Part shown: in pieces, positions 24,278 to 34,365 of the stretch
Layout of the letters: the number at the start of each line of letters is the position of its first letter
Numbering within the stretch: position 1 is the first letter of the stretch
Notes under the pieces: generated by a model
Seen by the model: only the letters and a program-made list of their open reading frames with translations
Told to the model about the DNA's origin: nothing
Databases searched by the model: none
Position numbers and translations under genes: made by a program
NCBI RefSeq assembly: GCF_028622835.1
Contig: NZ_CP117677.1
Coordinates: 2,590,820-2,654,819 of the forward strand
DNA from: Caloramator sp. mosi_1
GTDB lineage: Bacteria > Bacillota > Clostridia > Clostridiales > Caloramatoraceae
DNA: 64,000 bases
Reading direction: 5' to 3'

Positions 24278-25411
24278 TTAGATACTGTTTTTTATACAAT
24301 TTAAATATACCCTCTCCATCTCGTCCATTACTTTTTCAAGTGAATATTGTTTTATTATATCTAAACTTTTTTCACCAAATTTCATTCTTAAACATTCTGA
24401 TTCATATAATTCTTCAATGCAACTTGCAAATTTTTTTATGTCATCTAAGCTAACAACATAGCCATTCTCATCATTTTTAACCAAATCTCTGTTTCCTCTA
24501 CAATCCGTCACTACAAGTGGTAAACCTGTTGCCATCGCTTCCATAACGTTAACTGGTAAACCTTCTTGTCTTGATGCAGAAACTGCTATGTCTGATAAAG
24601 CCATCAACTGTGGGACATCTTTTCTATAACCCATAAACATTATATATTTATCTAATTTTAAATTTTGAACTAAATTTTCATATTTTTCTTTTAACGGGCC
24701 TATACCAACTAACAAAAGTTTTATATTTGGTATTTTATCTTTTAACTGATAGATAACATCTATTAATAAATCTTGATGTTTTCTATAACTCATTTCAGCA
24801 ACATAAATCAGTACAAAATCATCATCCTTAAAACCATATTGACTTCTTAATACTTTTTTCTTTCTTTTGTTTGTTGAGTAAATTTATTTAAATCAATCCC
24901 TACTCCATTTACCTTGTAAATTTTTTTGCTTTAAACCCTTTTGTTATTGCACAATTATAGTCTTCATCATTAATTGTAATTAAACTATCCGTATATTTTG
25001 AAAGCCACTTTTCTATTGGGTAATATATTAACCAATTTTTTAATGGTGCTCCTTTAAAGAAGTGAAAACCGTGGGCTGTGTAAATAACTTTAGTATATTC
25101 TACTTTTCTGCAAGCTAATCTTGTTAAAAATGACGCTACTGGTGTATGACAATGAATAATATCATATTTACCATTTCTTATTATTTCTTTAATTTTTTTA
25201 TATGCGGTAATATTATTTTTATTTAAAGGATTTCGATTAAACACGATTTCAAATGAAGTTGTAATTATTTTTTTAATTTATCATCTATTGGGTTTACGAT
25301 ATTGCAAGCTATATCAACTTGATATCCCATATTAACTAACATATCTATATGTGGTATTAAAAATGCATTTAGTGTATTGGATATTGTTGTAACATACAAT
25401 ACCTTTTTCAT
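24278..25411 (-). CDS. Family 4 glycosyltransferase (EpsD/CapH-like; frameshifted)
   Basis: About 375 residues. The N-terminal domain reads MKKVLYVTTISNTLNAFLIP and has YDIIHCHTPVASFLTRLA and VIYTAHGFHFFKG, typical of the EpsD/CapH subgroup. The C-terminal domain has LLLVGIGPLKEKYENLV, MGYRKDVPQLMALSDIAVS and SRQEGLPVNVMEAMATGLPL, which binds the nucleotide-sugar diphosphate. Breaks near 25250, 24910, 24865 and 24800 lie mainly in A/T runs. In B. subtilis eps, EpsD acts just after the initiating transferase, which fits its place in this operon. Confidence 0.88.
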
Positions 25412-25472
25412 GTAAGCACTTCCTTTATTAAAGCTATTTATAAATTTTATTTATTAATGCAGCTAAATAAAT

Positions 25473-26093
25473 TTAATCTATCTTTCTTGCAGGTACCCCT
25501 ACATACGTTCCTGGTTCACTAATATCATTTACAACTACAGCACCTGCACCGATTTTACAACTACTAATAACATTTATATTATTAATTATAGAACTACCTA
25601 TCCCAATCCAACTTCCCTTACCAATTGTAACTGTTCCTGCTAAATTCGCACCCGGAGAAATATGAACATAATCTCCTATAATATTGTCGTGATCTACACT
25701 CGAATTTGTATTTATTATGCAACCTTTGCCTATTTTAGTAGAACTGTTAATAACAGCACCTGCCATCACAACTGTACCAACACCTATTTTTACATCTGTT
25801 CCTATAACTGCGTTTGGATGAATTAAACTTACTATATTAAATCCTTCATATATTAGATTCTCCTGTATTTTTTCTCTAACTTCATTTTTACCTATAGCTA
25901 TAAAAAAGTCTGCAACTTCTTTATACTTATAAGCTTCCGAAATTTTTCCCACAACTCTAAAACCTAAACACTCTTTAGTTGATTCATTATCATCAAGAAA
26001 CAATATATCATTCCAATTACCCATTTTACTTGCAATATCTGCTACAACTTTACCGTGACCACTAGCACCTATAATAATTAGATTACCTTTCAT
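25473..26093 (-). CDS. NeuD/PglD-type sugar O/N-acetyltransferase (left-handed beta-helix)
   Basis: 206 residues, intact. The N-terminal Rossmann-like part starts NLIIIGASGHGKVVADIA, as in PglD and EpsM. The hexapeptide repeats follow from about residue 90 (IGTDVKIGVGTVVMAGAVIN), with the catalytic His in NTNSSVDHDNIIGDYVHISP and the end PGTYVGVPARKI. PglD transfers acetyl from acetyl-CoA to the 4-amino group of UDP-4-amino-sugar. With the dehydratase (28142-29993) and aminotransferase (26942-28074) it completes a route to UDP-N,N'-diacetylbacillosamine. Confidence 0.9.
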   Translation of the reverse strand: MKGNLIIIGASGHGKVVADIASKMGNWNDILFLDDNESTKECLGFRVVGKISEAYKYKEVADFFIAIGKNEVREKIQENLIYEGFNIVSLIHPNAVIGTDVKIGVGTVVMAGAVINSSTKIGKGCIINTNSSVDHDNIIGDYVHISPGANLAGTVTIGKGSWIGIGSSIINNINVISSCKIGAGAVVVNDISEPGTYVGVPARKID

Positions 26094-26125
26094 AAATACA
26101 AGCTACCTCCAAAACAAACTATATA

Positions 26126-26800
26126 TTAATAGTTTTGTACTTTTGTTCCTGTAAATTTTTCCATAGTTACAGATGTATTTGAACTAATTCCTTCTCTTAT
26201 GAATACTTTCTTTAGAGTCAGCACTATTATTTTTAAATCTTTCATAAAACTGATATTATCTATATATTCAATATCCAAATTAAACTTTTCTTCCCAACTA
26301 ATTGCATTTCGACCACTTATCTGAGCAAGTCCTGTTAGCCCTGGCCTAACTTCATGTCTTCTTTTTGATGCTCATTATAAAGTTCTAGATACTCTACTAA
26401 CAGTGGCCTTGGCCCTACAATACTCATATCACCTTTTAAAATATTAAAAAGTTCTGGTAATTCATCAAGGCTTGTACTTCTTAGGAACCTACCAAACTTA
26501 GTTAACCTTACTGAGTCAGGGAGTAGGTTGCCGTTTTCATCTCTTTCATCTGTCATTGTTCTAAATTTGTACATTGTAAATATCTTTTCGTTTAGCCCAG
26601 GTCTTTTTGTTTAAATATTACTGGACTACCTAAATTAATCCTAACAAGAAGAGCAACAATAAGCATTACAGGACTTAAAACTACGATTGCAATTAAAGAT
26701 AATATTATATCTAATGGCCTTTTGAAAAATCTTTCATAAATTCCTTTATTTTTGTAGTCCTTATCCTTGGTCTTGCATTAGTTTGAACTTCACTTTTCAA
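26126..26800 (-). CDS. Initiating phosphoglycosyl transferase (PglC/EpsL/WcaJ-type; frameshifted)
   Basis: About 222 residues. One N-terminal membrane helix ([20 protein letters not shown]) is followed by the catalytic domain: [14 protein letters not shown] (the Asp-Glu catalytic dyad region), [29 protein letters not shown], and [20 protein letters not shown]. It transfers a phospho-sugar from UDP to undecaprenyl phosphate. The TTG at 26800 is chosen because GAGGTGA lies six bases upstream and no ATG fits. Breaks are near 26735, 26610 and 26350. Given the neighbours, diacetylbacillosamine is the likely substrate. Confidence 0.88.
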
Positions 26801-26821
26801 TTGATTCACCTCTTTTGGAAC

Positions 26822-26953
26822 GATAGTTTAACAATAGTGGAGCGGTAGTTGAACGATTGTGGAGTGATTGTTGAACAGTTGTTGAACTATTGCTTAACTA
26901 CCGTTTAACTACTGTTCAACTACTGCTAAACCATCGTTTAACTATAATTCAAC
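26822..26953. repeat. Twelve exactly phased 11-bp units at the 3' end of the aminotransferase gene
   Basis: The 132 bases divide without slippage into twelve 11-mers: GATAGTTTAAC, AATAGTGGAGC, GGTAGTTGAAC, GATTGTGGAGT, GATTGTTGAAC, AGTTGTTGAAC, TATTGCTTAAC, TACCGTTTAAC, TACTGTTCAAC, TACTGCTAAAC, CATCGTTTAAC, TATAATTCAAC. The common core is GTTnAAC. The last unit covers the stop codon of the aminotransferase gene (26942). GTTGAAC-rich units on one side face GTTCAAC-rich units on the other, so the array can also fold on itself. It lies between the aminotransferase and sugar-transferase genes. Confidence 0.85.
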
Positions 26954-28074
26954 CACACTTTTTATAATCCTACATACTCTCTCAAGATCCTCATCTGTCA
27001 TCTTTGTATCACTTGGCAGACATACACCATTCTCAAATAATTTCTCACTAACATTTCCTCCAATATAATCATAATCAGCATAGAATGGTTGCATATGCAT
27101 TGGCTTCCATACTGGTCTTGATTCTATATTTTCCTTTTCTAAAGCTTCCATTATATCAATTGGTCTTACCTTCCCATTCAATGTAATTACACTTAACCAA
27201 TAGTTTGGCTCATTCCATTCATTAATTGGCATAAACTCGATTCCTTCTAATTGTCCTAATTCCCTTTTATAATATTCAAAAATATATTTCTTTTAGCTAC
27301 TCTTTGTTCAAGAACCTTTAACTGTCCCCTTCCAATACCAGCAACTATGTTACTCATACGATAGTTGTAGCCTAATTCGCTATGTTGGTAGTATCTTGCT
27401 GCGTCTCTTGACTGAGTTGACCAAAATCTAACCTTCTTTATCCTTTCCTCATCATCAGAAACTAACATTCCTCCACCTGATGTGGTAATTATCTTATTAC
27501 CATTAAAACTAAACACACCAAATTTACCAAATGTTCCTGTATGTTTTCCTTTATAATAAGTACCTAAAGATTCTGCTGCATCTTCTATAACAGGTACATT
27601 ATATCTATTACATATATTCATTATTCTATCCATATCTGTAGATAAACCATATAAATGTACAACTAAAACCGCCTTTACCCTTTCGCCATATTTTTGAAGT
27701 GCTTCCTCTAATGCATTTGGATCCATATTCCAAGTTTCATAGTTGCTATCTATGAAAACTGGAATAGCATTTTGATAAATAATTGGATTTGCAGTTGCTG
27801 CAAAGGTTAGGCTTTGGCAAAGAACTATATCTCCTTCTTTAACCCCTAAGGCTTTTAGGGCCATATGAATAGCTGCAGTACCTGAAACTAATGCGGCTGC
27901 ATGTTTTGCTCCAACCTTGCTGCTAATTCCTTTTCAAACTCGTTAACATTTGGTCCAAGTGGTGCTACCCAATTTGATTCAAAAGCCTCTTTTATGTATT
28001 GCATTTCGTAGCCTTCATCACTCATATGAGGTGAAGAAAGCCAGATCTTTTTTATTTGTAGCTTGTTCTATCAT
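26942..28074 (-). CDS. DegT/DnrJ/EryC1/StrS aminotransferase (PglE/EpsN-type; frameshifted)
   Basis: About 377 residues. It has VSGTAAIHMALKALGVKEGD, SLTFAATANPIIYQNA, PVIEDAAESLGTYYKGKHTG, and the PLP lysine in FSFNGNKIITTSGGGMLV. ELGYNYRMSNIVAGIGRGQL and RPVWKPMHMQPFY are also standard. The enzyme converts a UDP-4-keto-6-deoxy-HexNAc into the 4-amino sugar. Breaks lie near 28040, 27910-28000 and 27260. It follows the dehydratase gene directly and precedes the phosphoglycosyl transferase and acetyltransferase. Confidence 0.9.
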
Positions 28075-28100
28075 AATACATTACTTCCTTTCTTCATAAC

Positions 28101-28133
28101 GTGGTTAAAACTACTGTTCAACAATCGTTAAAC
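28101..28133. repeat. Three 11-bp units of the same family after the dehydratase gene
   Basis: GTGGTTAAAAC, TACTGTTCAAC and AATCGTTAAAC are three consecutive 11-mers, the second identical to a unit of the array at 26822-26953. They start nine bases past the stop codon of the dehydratase gene. The two arrays therefore occupy equivalent positions, each directly 3' of a gene in the same operon. Confidence 0.75.
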
Positions 28134-28141
28134 TATTTTTT

Positions 28142-29993
28142 CTACTCATCCCCTGCCGCAATCTCATCATACACCTTATATGTATCTACAATCTCCTTAA
28201 GCTGCATCTTTATTTTTGTCTTATCCGATGAGTTTGCTGCAAATTTGAGGGAGTCTAATTTTTGTTTTAGCTCGTCAAGGTCAATTTCAAGGGGTTTTGC
28301 AACGTATATTTTGCTGTTTTGTGTTTTTGTTAGGCCCTCTTCTGCAAGAAGAAGCTCTTCATAAAGTTTTTCTCCAGGCCTTAAGCCTGTTACCTTTATT
28401 TCTATATCCCTTCCTGGTTCAAATCCTGAAAGCCTTATTAGGTTTTCTGCCATTTCATATATTTTCACAGGCTCGCCCATATCAAGTACAAATATCTCAC
28501 CACCCTTTGCAAAGGAGGCAGATTGAAGTACAAGTTGGCAGGCCTCAGAGATTGTCATAAAGTATCTTGTAATGTCTTTGTGGGTAACTGTAACAGGGCC
28601 GCCCTTTTCTATTTGCCTTTTAAATAGAGGAATTACAGAACCGTTGCTTCCAAGAACGTTGCCAAATCTTACTGCAACATACTCAGTACTGCTCTTTTTG
28701 CATATGCCTGTACAATCATCTCAGCAACCCTTTTAGTTGCACCCATTACATTAGTTGGGTTAACTGCCTTATCAGTTGAGATAAGTACAAATCTTTTTAC
28801 ACCGTATCTATCTGCACACTCAACAAGATTTAAGGTTCCAAATACATTGTTCTTTACAGCCTCCGATGGATTTTTCTCCATCAGTGGAACGTGCTTATGG
28901 GCTGCTGCGTGAAATACAACGTAGGGCTTATATTCTTCAAAGATAGTCTCTAATCTTTTTTGTCTCTTATTGAAGCTATAACTACTTCTATGTTTGATGC
29001 ATAGTTTTGCATCTTAAGTTCATTTTCAAGGTCGTATACACTGTTTTCATATATGTCAAGTATTACTAATTTTCTTGGGTTGAATTTTATAATCTGCCTG
29101 CAAAGCTCAGAGCCTATTGAGCCTCCTCCGCCAGTAACCAAAACAACCTTGTTTTCTATGTACTCCCTTATTGCCTTGTTATCAAGCTTAATTGGGTCTC
29201 TTTTTAAAAGGTCCTCAATTTTAACTTCTCTAATTTCCCTTACCCTTTCAGTATTTGACAGTACCTCATCCATAGAAGGCATTATCTTAACATCAAGTCC
29301 GGTTGACTTACAAATCTTTATTATTTCCCTCTTGTCATATATGTTTAGAGTTGGAATTGCAATTATTATTACATCAACCGCGTATCTTTCTGCAATCATT
29401 GGGATGTCGTTTCTATTTCCTAAAACCTTTACAGACATTATTGTTTTTCCTATTTTAGCAGGGTCGTCGTCTATAAAGCCTACTACTTCGTAGTTTAAAA
29501 GTATGTTTTGTCTAATCTCCTTAAGAAGAAGTGTTCCGCCAGAGCCTGCACCAAATATTAAAGTTCTTTTTCTTCCAAAGGCTTGTTTTTGTAAAACCAA
29601 TCGATAACCTTCTGAGAAATCTAAAGCTGATTCTAATTATATTTGTTAAAAATAATATAATTAGAACATATAATAGAATAAATCTTGTTTCAAACTGTTT
29701 AAAAATAAAATTGTTTAGTATAAGATTTAATATAAGAACAGAAACATTTGCAAATAAAGAATTAATAAGTTCATCAAGGCTTGCAAATGTCCAAAGGCTT
29801 TTATATAGACCAAATAATGCAAATATAAATACAATTAATATTGCATTTAAAAAAGATATTTGTTATTAAATGAATATGTAACTTTATTTCCATATACAAA
29901 ATATGAAGACAATATAAAGGACATATTTATTAATACTATATCGGTTAATATTAAAAATATATATCTATATCTTCTAACCTCCTCTATCATCAT
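28142..29993 (-). CDS. CapD/PglF-type UDP-HexNAc 4,6-dehydratase, membrane-anchored (frameshifted)
   Basis: About 615 residues. Four N-terminal helices ([20 protein letters not shown] and following) precede a CoA-binding-like Rossmann domain ([16 protein letters not shown]) and the SDR catalytic domain: [19 protein letters not shown] at about residue 290, [12 protein letters not shown], and [36 protein letters not shown] is near the end. It makes the 4-keto-6-deoxy sugar that starts the bacillosamine route. Breaks lie near 29860, 29600, 29540, 28945, 28690 and 28650. The first of two adjacent ATG codons is used; GAGGTGAT-like spacing does not settle the choice. Confidence 0.9.
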
Positions 29994-30057
29994 ATCACCT
30001 GCCATTTAGTTCCATAGTTTTATAGGAATCATATTATCTAGTCATAGCAATACCTTT

Positions 30058-30760
30058 TTATAATTTTGTTTTTGAGTATGTTTTCATTTTTTGTCCAAAG
30101 TAATGTTGATAATAACGTTCATTTATAGATAAGTCTAACTTATTTAGAACCACTCCTAAAATATGTGCTCCTACTTTTTCTATTTGCTCCTTTGCTTTTT
30201 TAATGCATCTTTATCAGTCTGGCCAGATGCTACAACTAATAATGTACCATCTGCATATTTAGAAAGTATTTGTGCATCAGTTACCATTAAAACCGGTGGC
30301 GTATCTATAATTATGTATTCATACATATCTTCAAGAGTATTTAAAAAGTTTATCATACTATGTGAAGCAATAAGTTCTACTGGTGTTAGAGTGCTTGTCC
30401 CAGATATAATTAAATCAAGATTATCAACAGGTCCCTTAATTAATGCCTCACTAAAAACACATTCACCACGTAGAATATCTGATAGACCTTTTTGTTTTGA
30501 ATAAACATTAAATATTTCTTGTATACCAGGATTTCGCATATTTGCATCCAATATAAGCGTTTTATATCCTCTTTGTGCCAATGTAATTGCAAGATTAGAA
30601 GTAACTGTAGATTTACCCTCTGATTCACACGAACTGGTAACAACAATCTTTTTTATTGTTTTTTTGAATTTGAAAAACAAATGTATGTTGTTAATTTTCT
30701 ATATTCCTCTGTAATATATGAATTTGGATTAGTTAATGTAATCAATTTTGCTTTATCCAT
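30058..30760 (-). CDS. BY-kinase / CpsD-CapB family tyrosine-protein kinase (frameshifted)
   Basis: About 234 residues. VVTSSCESEGKSTVTSNLAI is the P-loop (with Ser for the usual first Gly), LILDANMRNPGIQ the Walker A' (Asn for Asp), and YIIIDTPPVLMVTDAQIL the Walker B. The tail contains NERYYQHYFGQ and KTYSK, a short tyrosine cluster like that autophosphorylated in CpsD proteins. It pairs with the Wzz-like adaptor encoded just upstream to control chain length and export. AAGGAGAAG precedes the ATG. Breaks are near 30195 and 30680. Confidence 0.88.
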
Positions 30761-30795
30761 ATTTACTTCTCCTTTTCTTATTTTTTAAAGTAGCA

Positions 30796-30813
30796 AGGGT
30801 TGATATCAACCCT
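30796..30813. promoter_or_regulatory. 18-bp perfect palindrome between the Wzz-like and kinase genes
   Basis: AGGGTTGATATCAACCCT reads the same on both strands. It lies 17 bases past the stop of the Wzz-like gene and about 35 bases before the kinase ATG. There is no T-run on the minus strand, so it may be an RNA-processing or protein-binding site and not a terminator. No function can be read from the sequence. Confidence 0.5.
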
Positions 30814-30829
30814 ATAAATCTATCTAACA

Positions 30830-31521
30830 TTATTCATTATGATGTGGTATAATTCCTAAAACCTGTAAACCTAATACATCCTCTATCTCTTTTTCTGTTT
30901 TTACTGTGTTATCTATATACTCTAAAACAAATATAAGCCCAAGTGAAATCATTATACCTAATACAAAAGCAATTATGATATTAATTAAAGTTTTATTCTC
31001 AACTTTCTTTTTAACAACCCTAGCTGTATCTATTATTTGTATATTTTCTTCTTCATTATTAAACTTCTTAACCTCACCTATTATATTTTCAAGATGTTTA
31101 TTTAATATTTCTTGGCCTTTTTTACATCATCTGACTTGTAAATTAAATTAATCATTTGTGTATCTGGTTGAACAATTACAGAATATTTTTTATTAAATAT
31201 ATCTAGATCTAGATTTAGATTTAAATCATCATTGTTTTTGTATTATTTTTTCCGATTTTGCGATTTCTGCATATATCTTTGTCATTTTTTCATCTATCAT
31301 TATTTTATAATTTAAATCCTTTAATTCTTTATATCCTTTTTCCTGTGCAGGTTTAACTATAAAACTGGCCTTTAATTCATATTCGTTTTTGGAGTTAATA
31401 CAAAAACACTAATCATTGTACTTAACAATGTTAGTGTTACTGTTATCCAAACAATCAACTTTATCCTTCGTTTAATCATATAGAACAGCTCTACCAAATC
31501 AATTGTCATTTCTTGTTCCAT
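30830..31521 (-). CDS. Wzz/CapA-type polysaccharide co-polymerase (chain-length determinant; frameshifted)
   Basis: About 230 residues. The N-terminus (TIDLVELFYMIKRRIKLIVW) leads into the first helix, and the last helix is near the C-terminus (LINIIIAFVLGIMISLGLIF), followed by the short cytoplasmic tail EKEIEDVLGLQVLGIIPHHN. This two-helix topology with a periplasm-facing middle is typical of YveK/CpsC/CapA adaptors. The cytoplasmic tail of such proteins activates the partner BY-kinase, here encoded directly downstream. AAGGAGG precedes the ATG. Breaks are near 31390, 31240, 31115 and 30900. Confidence 0.82.
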
Positions 31522-31568
31522 TTTCTTAACCTCCTTAAATTTTTGAAATACCTGTCTAACCTAAATAA

Positions 31569-32655
31569 TTATAGCATATTTTTCGCTTTTTTACAAGTTA
31601 CCCTGTATTTCCTCAATCCACTTTTTGCAATTTTATCATCTTTATCTATTTTAAGTGCAAGTTCAAAACTTTCCTTTGCCTTCTGTGTTTCATTTAAATA
31701 AAGATAGCATACTCCTATGTTGCATATTATGCTTGAGTCATTTGGTTTTAATTTTAATGCATCTTTAAAATATCTCAATGCTTCTTGATAATATCCTAAA
31801 CTTGCTAAGTTAAGACCTATTTCAATATTTACCTCTGGTACTTCTAATTTTGAATATAGTTCATAAAGATACATAAGTGCCTTTTCATTTAGACCTAAGT
31901 TCCTATAACATACAGCAATATAATATATAACATCTAGATTATCAGGATTATTTTCATATAAATGTATTAGTATTTTTAATGCTTCTTGATAATTTTCTAG
32001 CTTAATAAGTTCAACTGCCTTATCATAATTTTCAACAGCTTCTATCTTTTCAATCATCTCCTGTGCTCTTTCTCTCGTTAATTCATTATGTATACATTTT
32101 CTAAAATGATACTTTGCCAAATCCATATCAATATCCAAATAAAGAAGTGCTAAGTTGTAGTTTGCAATTGCATTGTTTTCATTTATGTTTAAAACTTCCT
32201 TAAGTGATTTTTCTATTTCATCTTTAAAATCAAGCCCTGTTTTGTTGAAGTTCAAATAAAAGGTAAATCCTATTTATTAAGTTAGTTTCACTTTTATTTA
32301 AAATACAAAGTGTGTTTGCATATATTAGTGACTTTTTAGGGTTTTGTGATTTATTTTTTCTATTTGACTAATAATATAACTTTCAATCGATGATATATTT
32401 TTTAATAAATTTATATATGTATATTTGTAGATAAAATCATTATCTACCCCAAGAAGTGTTATTATTCCATCTAATATGTAACTTAATTTTATATTGGTTT
32501 CACCTTTAAAGGCCATTTGTTTTAAATCTTTAATCAATATTGGATATTCACCTTTTTTATTGTAAAGGTATCTTTAATTTGATATGTTATATCTTTGTTT
32601 ATTTCTATAAAAATTATATTTTCAACTTCTTTTTTAAATAATCTACATATTTCAA
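31569..32655 (-). CDS. TPR-repeat protein of unknown role at the start of the glycan operon (frameshifted)
   Basis: About 360 residues. The C-terminal two-thirds hold five or six tetratricopeptide repeats (NAIANYNLALLYLDIDMDLA, NYQEALKILIHLYENNPDNL, GYYQEALRYFKDALKLKPND, ICNIGVCYLYLNETQKAKES). The N-terminal 140 residues are not recognisable. TPRs are protein-binding scaffolds, so a regulatory or assembly role in glycan synthesis is plausible but unproven. The start is probably TTG at 32655 behind GGGGTGA. Breaks are near 32610, 32550 and 32290. The DDE insertion sequence lies directly upstream and may have displaced the operon promoter. Confidence 0.65.
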
Positions 32656-32680
32656 GAAATTCACCCCATTTTTATTTTTA

Positions 32681-34320
32681 TTTAGCCTTGAGCATAACTC
32701 AAAGACCTTGATTTTACTAGCCCGATAGGGCCAAATTTTTTATCACTCAAATTTATGTCATAGGATTTCCTCTCTTTTTGTCGAATTATACTATATAACC
32801 ACACATAATACAAAAACAATAAGGAGGAAATCTCTATGTACCAACGTCAAGAAATATTTAATATAATTGAACTTTTTACTTCTCAAAAACTTATCAATTT
32901 TTATACTAAAATCTTTGATAGTCTTGATTTATCTATATTACCCGATAGGATTCCTTCTAAATATGGTCCTAATGGCTATTCTCGCTATGCTCTTTTTAGA
33001 GCCTTTATTGTTATGAAATGTGAGAAGTTCGGCAAAATTACTGACCTAAAAGATTTTCTAGAAAATAATCTAATCATTGCTCAGCTTTGTGGTTTTAATA
33101 TTCTTAAGCCTTTGCCTTCATACTCAGTTTTTCAGAGATTTATTAAAAATTTATCTAACTCTTATCTTAAGGAAATCATGAAAAATCAAGTTAATATTCT
33201 TAAAGAACTAGGATTTATTGACAACAACTTTATATCAGTTGATGCAACGCCTGTTAAAGCTAACACTAAATTTAATAATCCTAAATGCTTCGCAAATAAC
33301 AAGTTTTCTAAAAATAACCCGCCTTCTTCTGATAAAGATTGTAAATTAGGTGTTCATACTGCTAATAACTCTATGAATGTTCAAGTTTCAGAAGATAAAC
33401 CTAATAATTCAAAGAAAAAATATGAATTCTACTGGGGATACAAAAATCATGTTATTTGTGATGCTATCTCTGGTCTTCCCATTGCTGAATTTACTACAAC
33501 CGCTGATGTCAATGAAATTTCTAACTTTACAGAAATCCTATCTGATACAAATGAGTGGTTCCCACTCAAAGGTAGTTATATTATTGCTGATAAAGGCTAT
33601 GATTCAAAGCAAAATCATGACTTTATTCGTAATACCCTTAAAGGTCATGCTTTCATTGCATTAAATAAACGTGGAAGAAAGCCTAAAGACTTAACATCCA
33701 CAGGTAATGTAATATGCGATGCTGGATTAGCAATGCATAAAGATGGCAAACAATATTTTGATTCCTATATTAAACAAAAGTTTTGCTGTCCTTTTAGAAC
33801 TTCTAAAGATGATTCTTTATGTCCATGTAACCACGAAAAATTCTTTAACGGTAAGAAAAACAGAGGTTGTGTAAAATACATAAGTATTGGCACTGATTAT
33901 AGATCTTCCATAAATCGTGATTCTATATTTTTCAAGAAAATATACAGTCTTAGAACTGAATCTGAAAGATACAATTCTAGATGGAAGAATCTAAATACTG
34001 AGCAAGCTTATGTTAAAAATATTAACTCTGTTGCTAATCTAAATACAATCGGACATATTTGTCTTTTAACTATTGCAATTGCTGCTATAAAATCTGGCTG
34101 TGTTGATAAATACAAATCCCTATCGGGATTAAAAGGACAGCTTAAACTAAGTTATATCAAAATTTTTAAGCATCAATTTCACCAAGGGGATAGTCTACCC
34201 TTTTTTGTTTCTTTCATTTCAATTTAAATTCCATTTTTGATAGTTAAGCTACGCTTAATAAAAATTGTAATAATTTAACTTTTGTTGTTTTATTTTTTAT
34301 TTAATTATGCTCATATCTAT
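32681..34320 (+). mobile_element. DDE-type insertion sequence (IS1182/IS4-like), probably complete
   Basis: About 1,640 bp around an intact transposase gene. The ends share a short imperfect inverted repeat: TTGAGCATAACTCAA near the left end and the complement of ATGAGCATAATTAAA near the right end. Both flanks have TTTTATTTTTA (32670-32680, 34321-34331), which may be a target duplication, but the region is so AT-rich that this is uncertain. The insertion sits in the leader of the TPR gene. Confidence 0.6.
32836..34227 (+). CDS. DDE transposase, intact (DUF772 plus DDE_Tnp_1 type)
   Basis: 463 residues with no break, unlike most neighbours. The N-terminal domain reads YGPNGYSRYALFRAFIVMKC, as in DUF772. 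Catalytic motifs are ISVDATPVKANTKF (first Asp), IADKGYDSKQNHDFI (second Asp), and LRTESERYNSRWKNLN (Glu). YWGYKNHVICDAISGLPI is typical of IS1182/IS4-like enzymes. A cysteine-rich segment (CCPFRTSKDDSLCPCNHEKF) lies between the last two. AAGGAGGAAAT precedes the ATG. The element may be active. Confidence 0.88.
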   Translation: MYQRQEIFNIIELFTSQKLINFYTKIFDSLDLSILPDRIPSKYGPNGYSRYALFRAFIVMKCEKFGKITDLKDFLENNLIIAQLCGFNILKPLPSYSVFQRFIKNLSNSYLKEIMKNQVNILKELGFIDNNFISVDATPVKANTKFNNPKCFANNKFSKNNPPSSDKDCKLGVHTANNSMNVQVSEDKPNNSKKKYEFYWGYKNHVICDAISGLPIAEFTTTADVNEISNFTEILSDTNEWFPLKGSYIIADKGYDSKQNHDFIRNTLKGHAFIALNKRGRKPKDLTSTGNVICDAGLAMHKDGKQYFDSYIKQKFCCPFRTSKDDSLCPCNHEKFFNGKKNRGCVKYISIGTDYRSSINRDSIFFKKIYSLRTESERYNSRWKNLNTEQAYVKNINSVANLNTIGHICLLTIAIAAIKSGCVDKYKSLSGLKGQLKLSYIKIFKHQFHQGDSLPFFVSFISI

Positions 34321-34365
34321 TTTTATTTTTAATTTTATCACGCTCCATTTTAAAATTCAATTAAA

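Noticed and set aside
26822-26953. Plasmid-type iteron or replication origin
   Set aside because: The array lies inside a chromosomal glycan operon and overlaps a stop codon. There is no replication gene or DnaA box in the neighbourhood.
29053-29493. Long plus-strand frame opposite the dehydratase gene
   Set aside because: It is the complement of well-conserved SDR motifs in the minus-strand gene, has no ribosome site, and has a composition typical of antisense frames.
30796-30813. Terminator between the Wzz-like and kinase genes
   Set aside because: No T-run follows on the minus strand, and the two genes must be co-expressed.
32670-34331. 11-bp target duplication TTTTATTTTTA as firm IS boundary
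   Set aside because: Pure A/T direct repeats are common in this sequence, so the match alone cannot fix the ends; kept as tentative.
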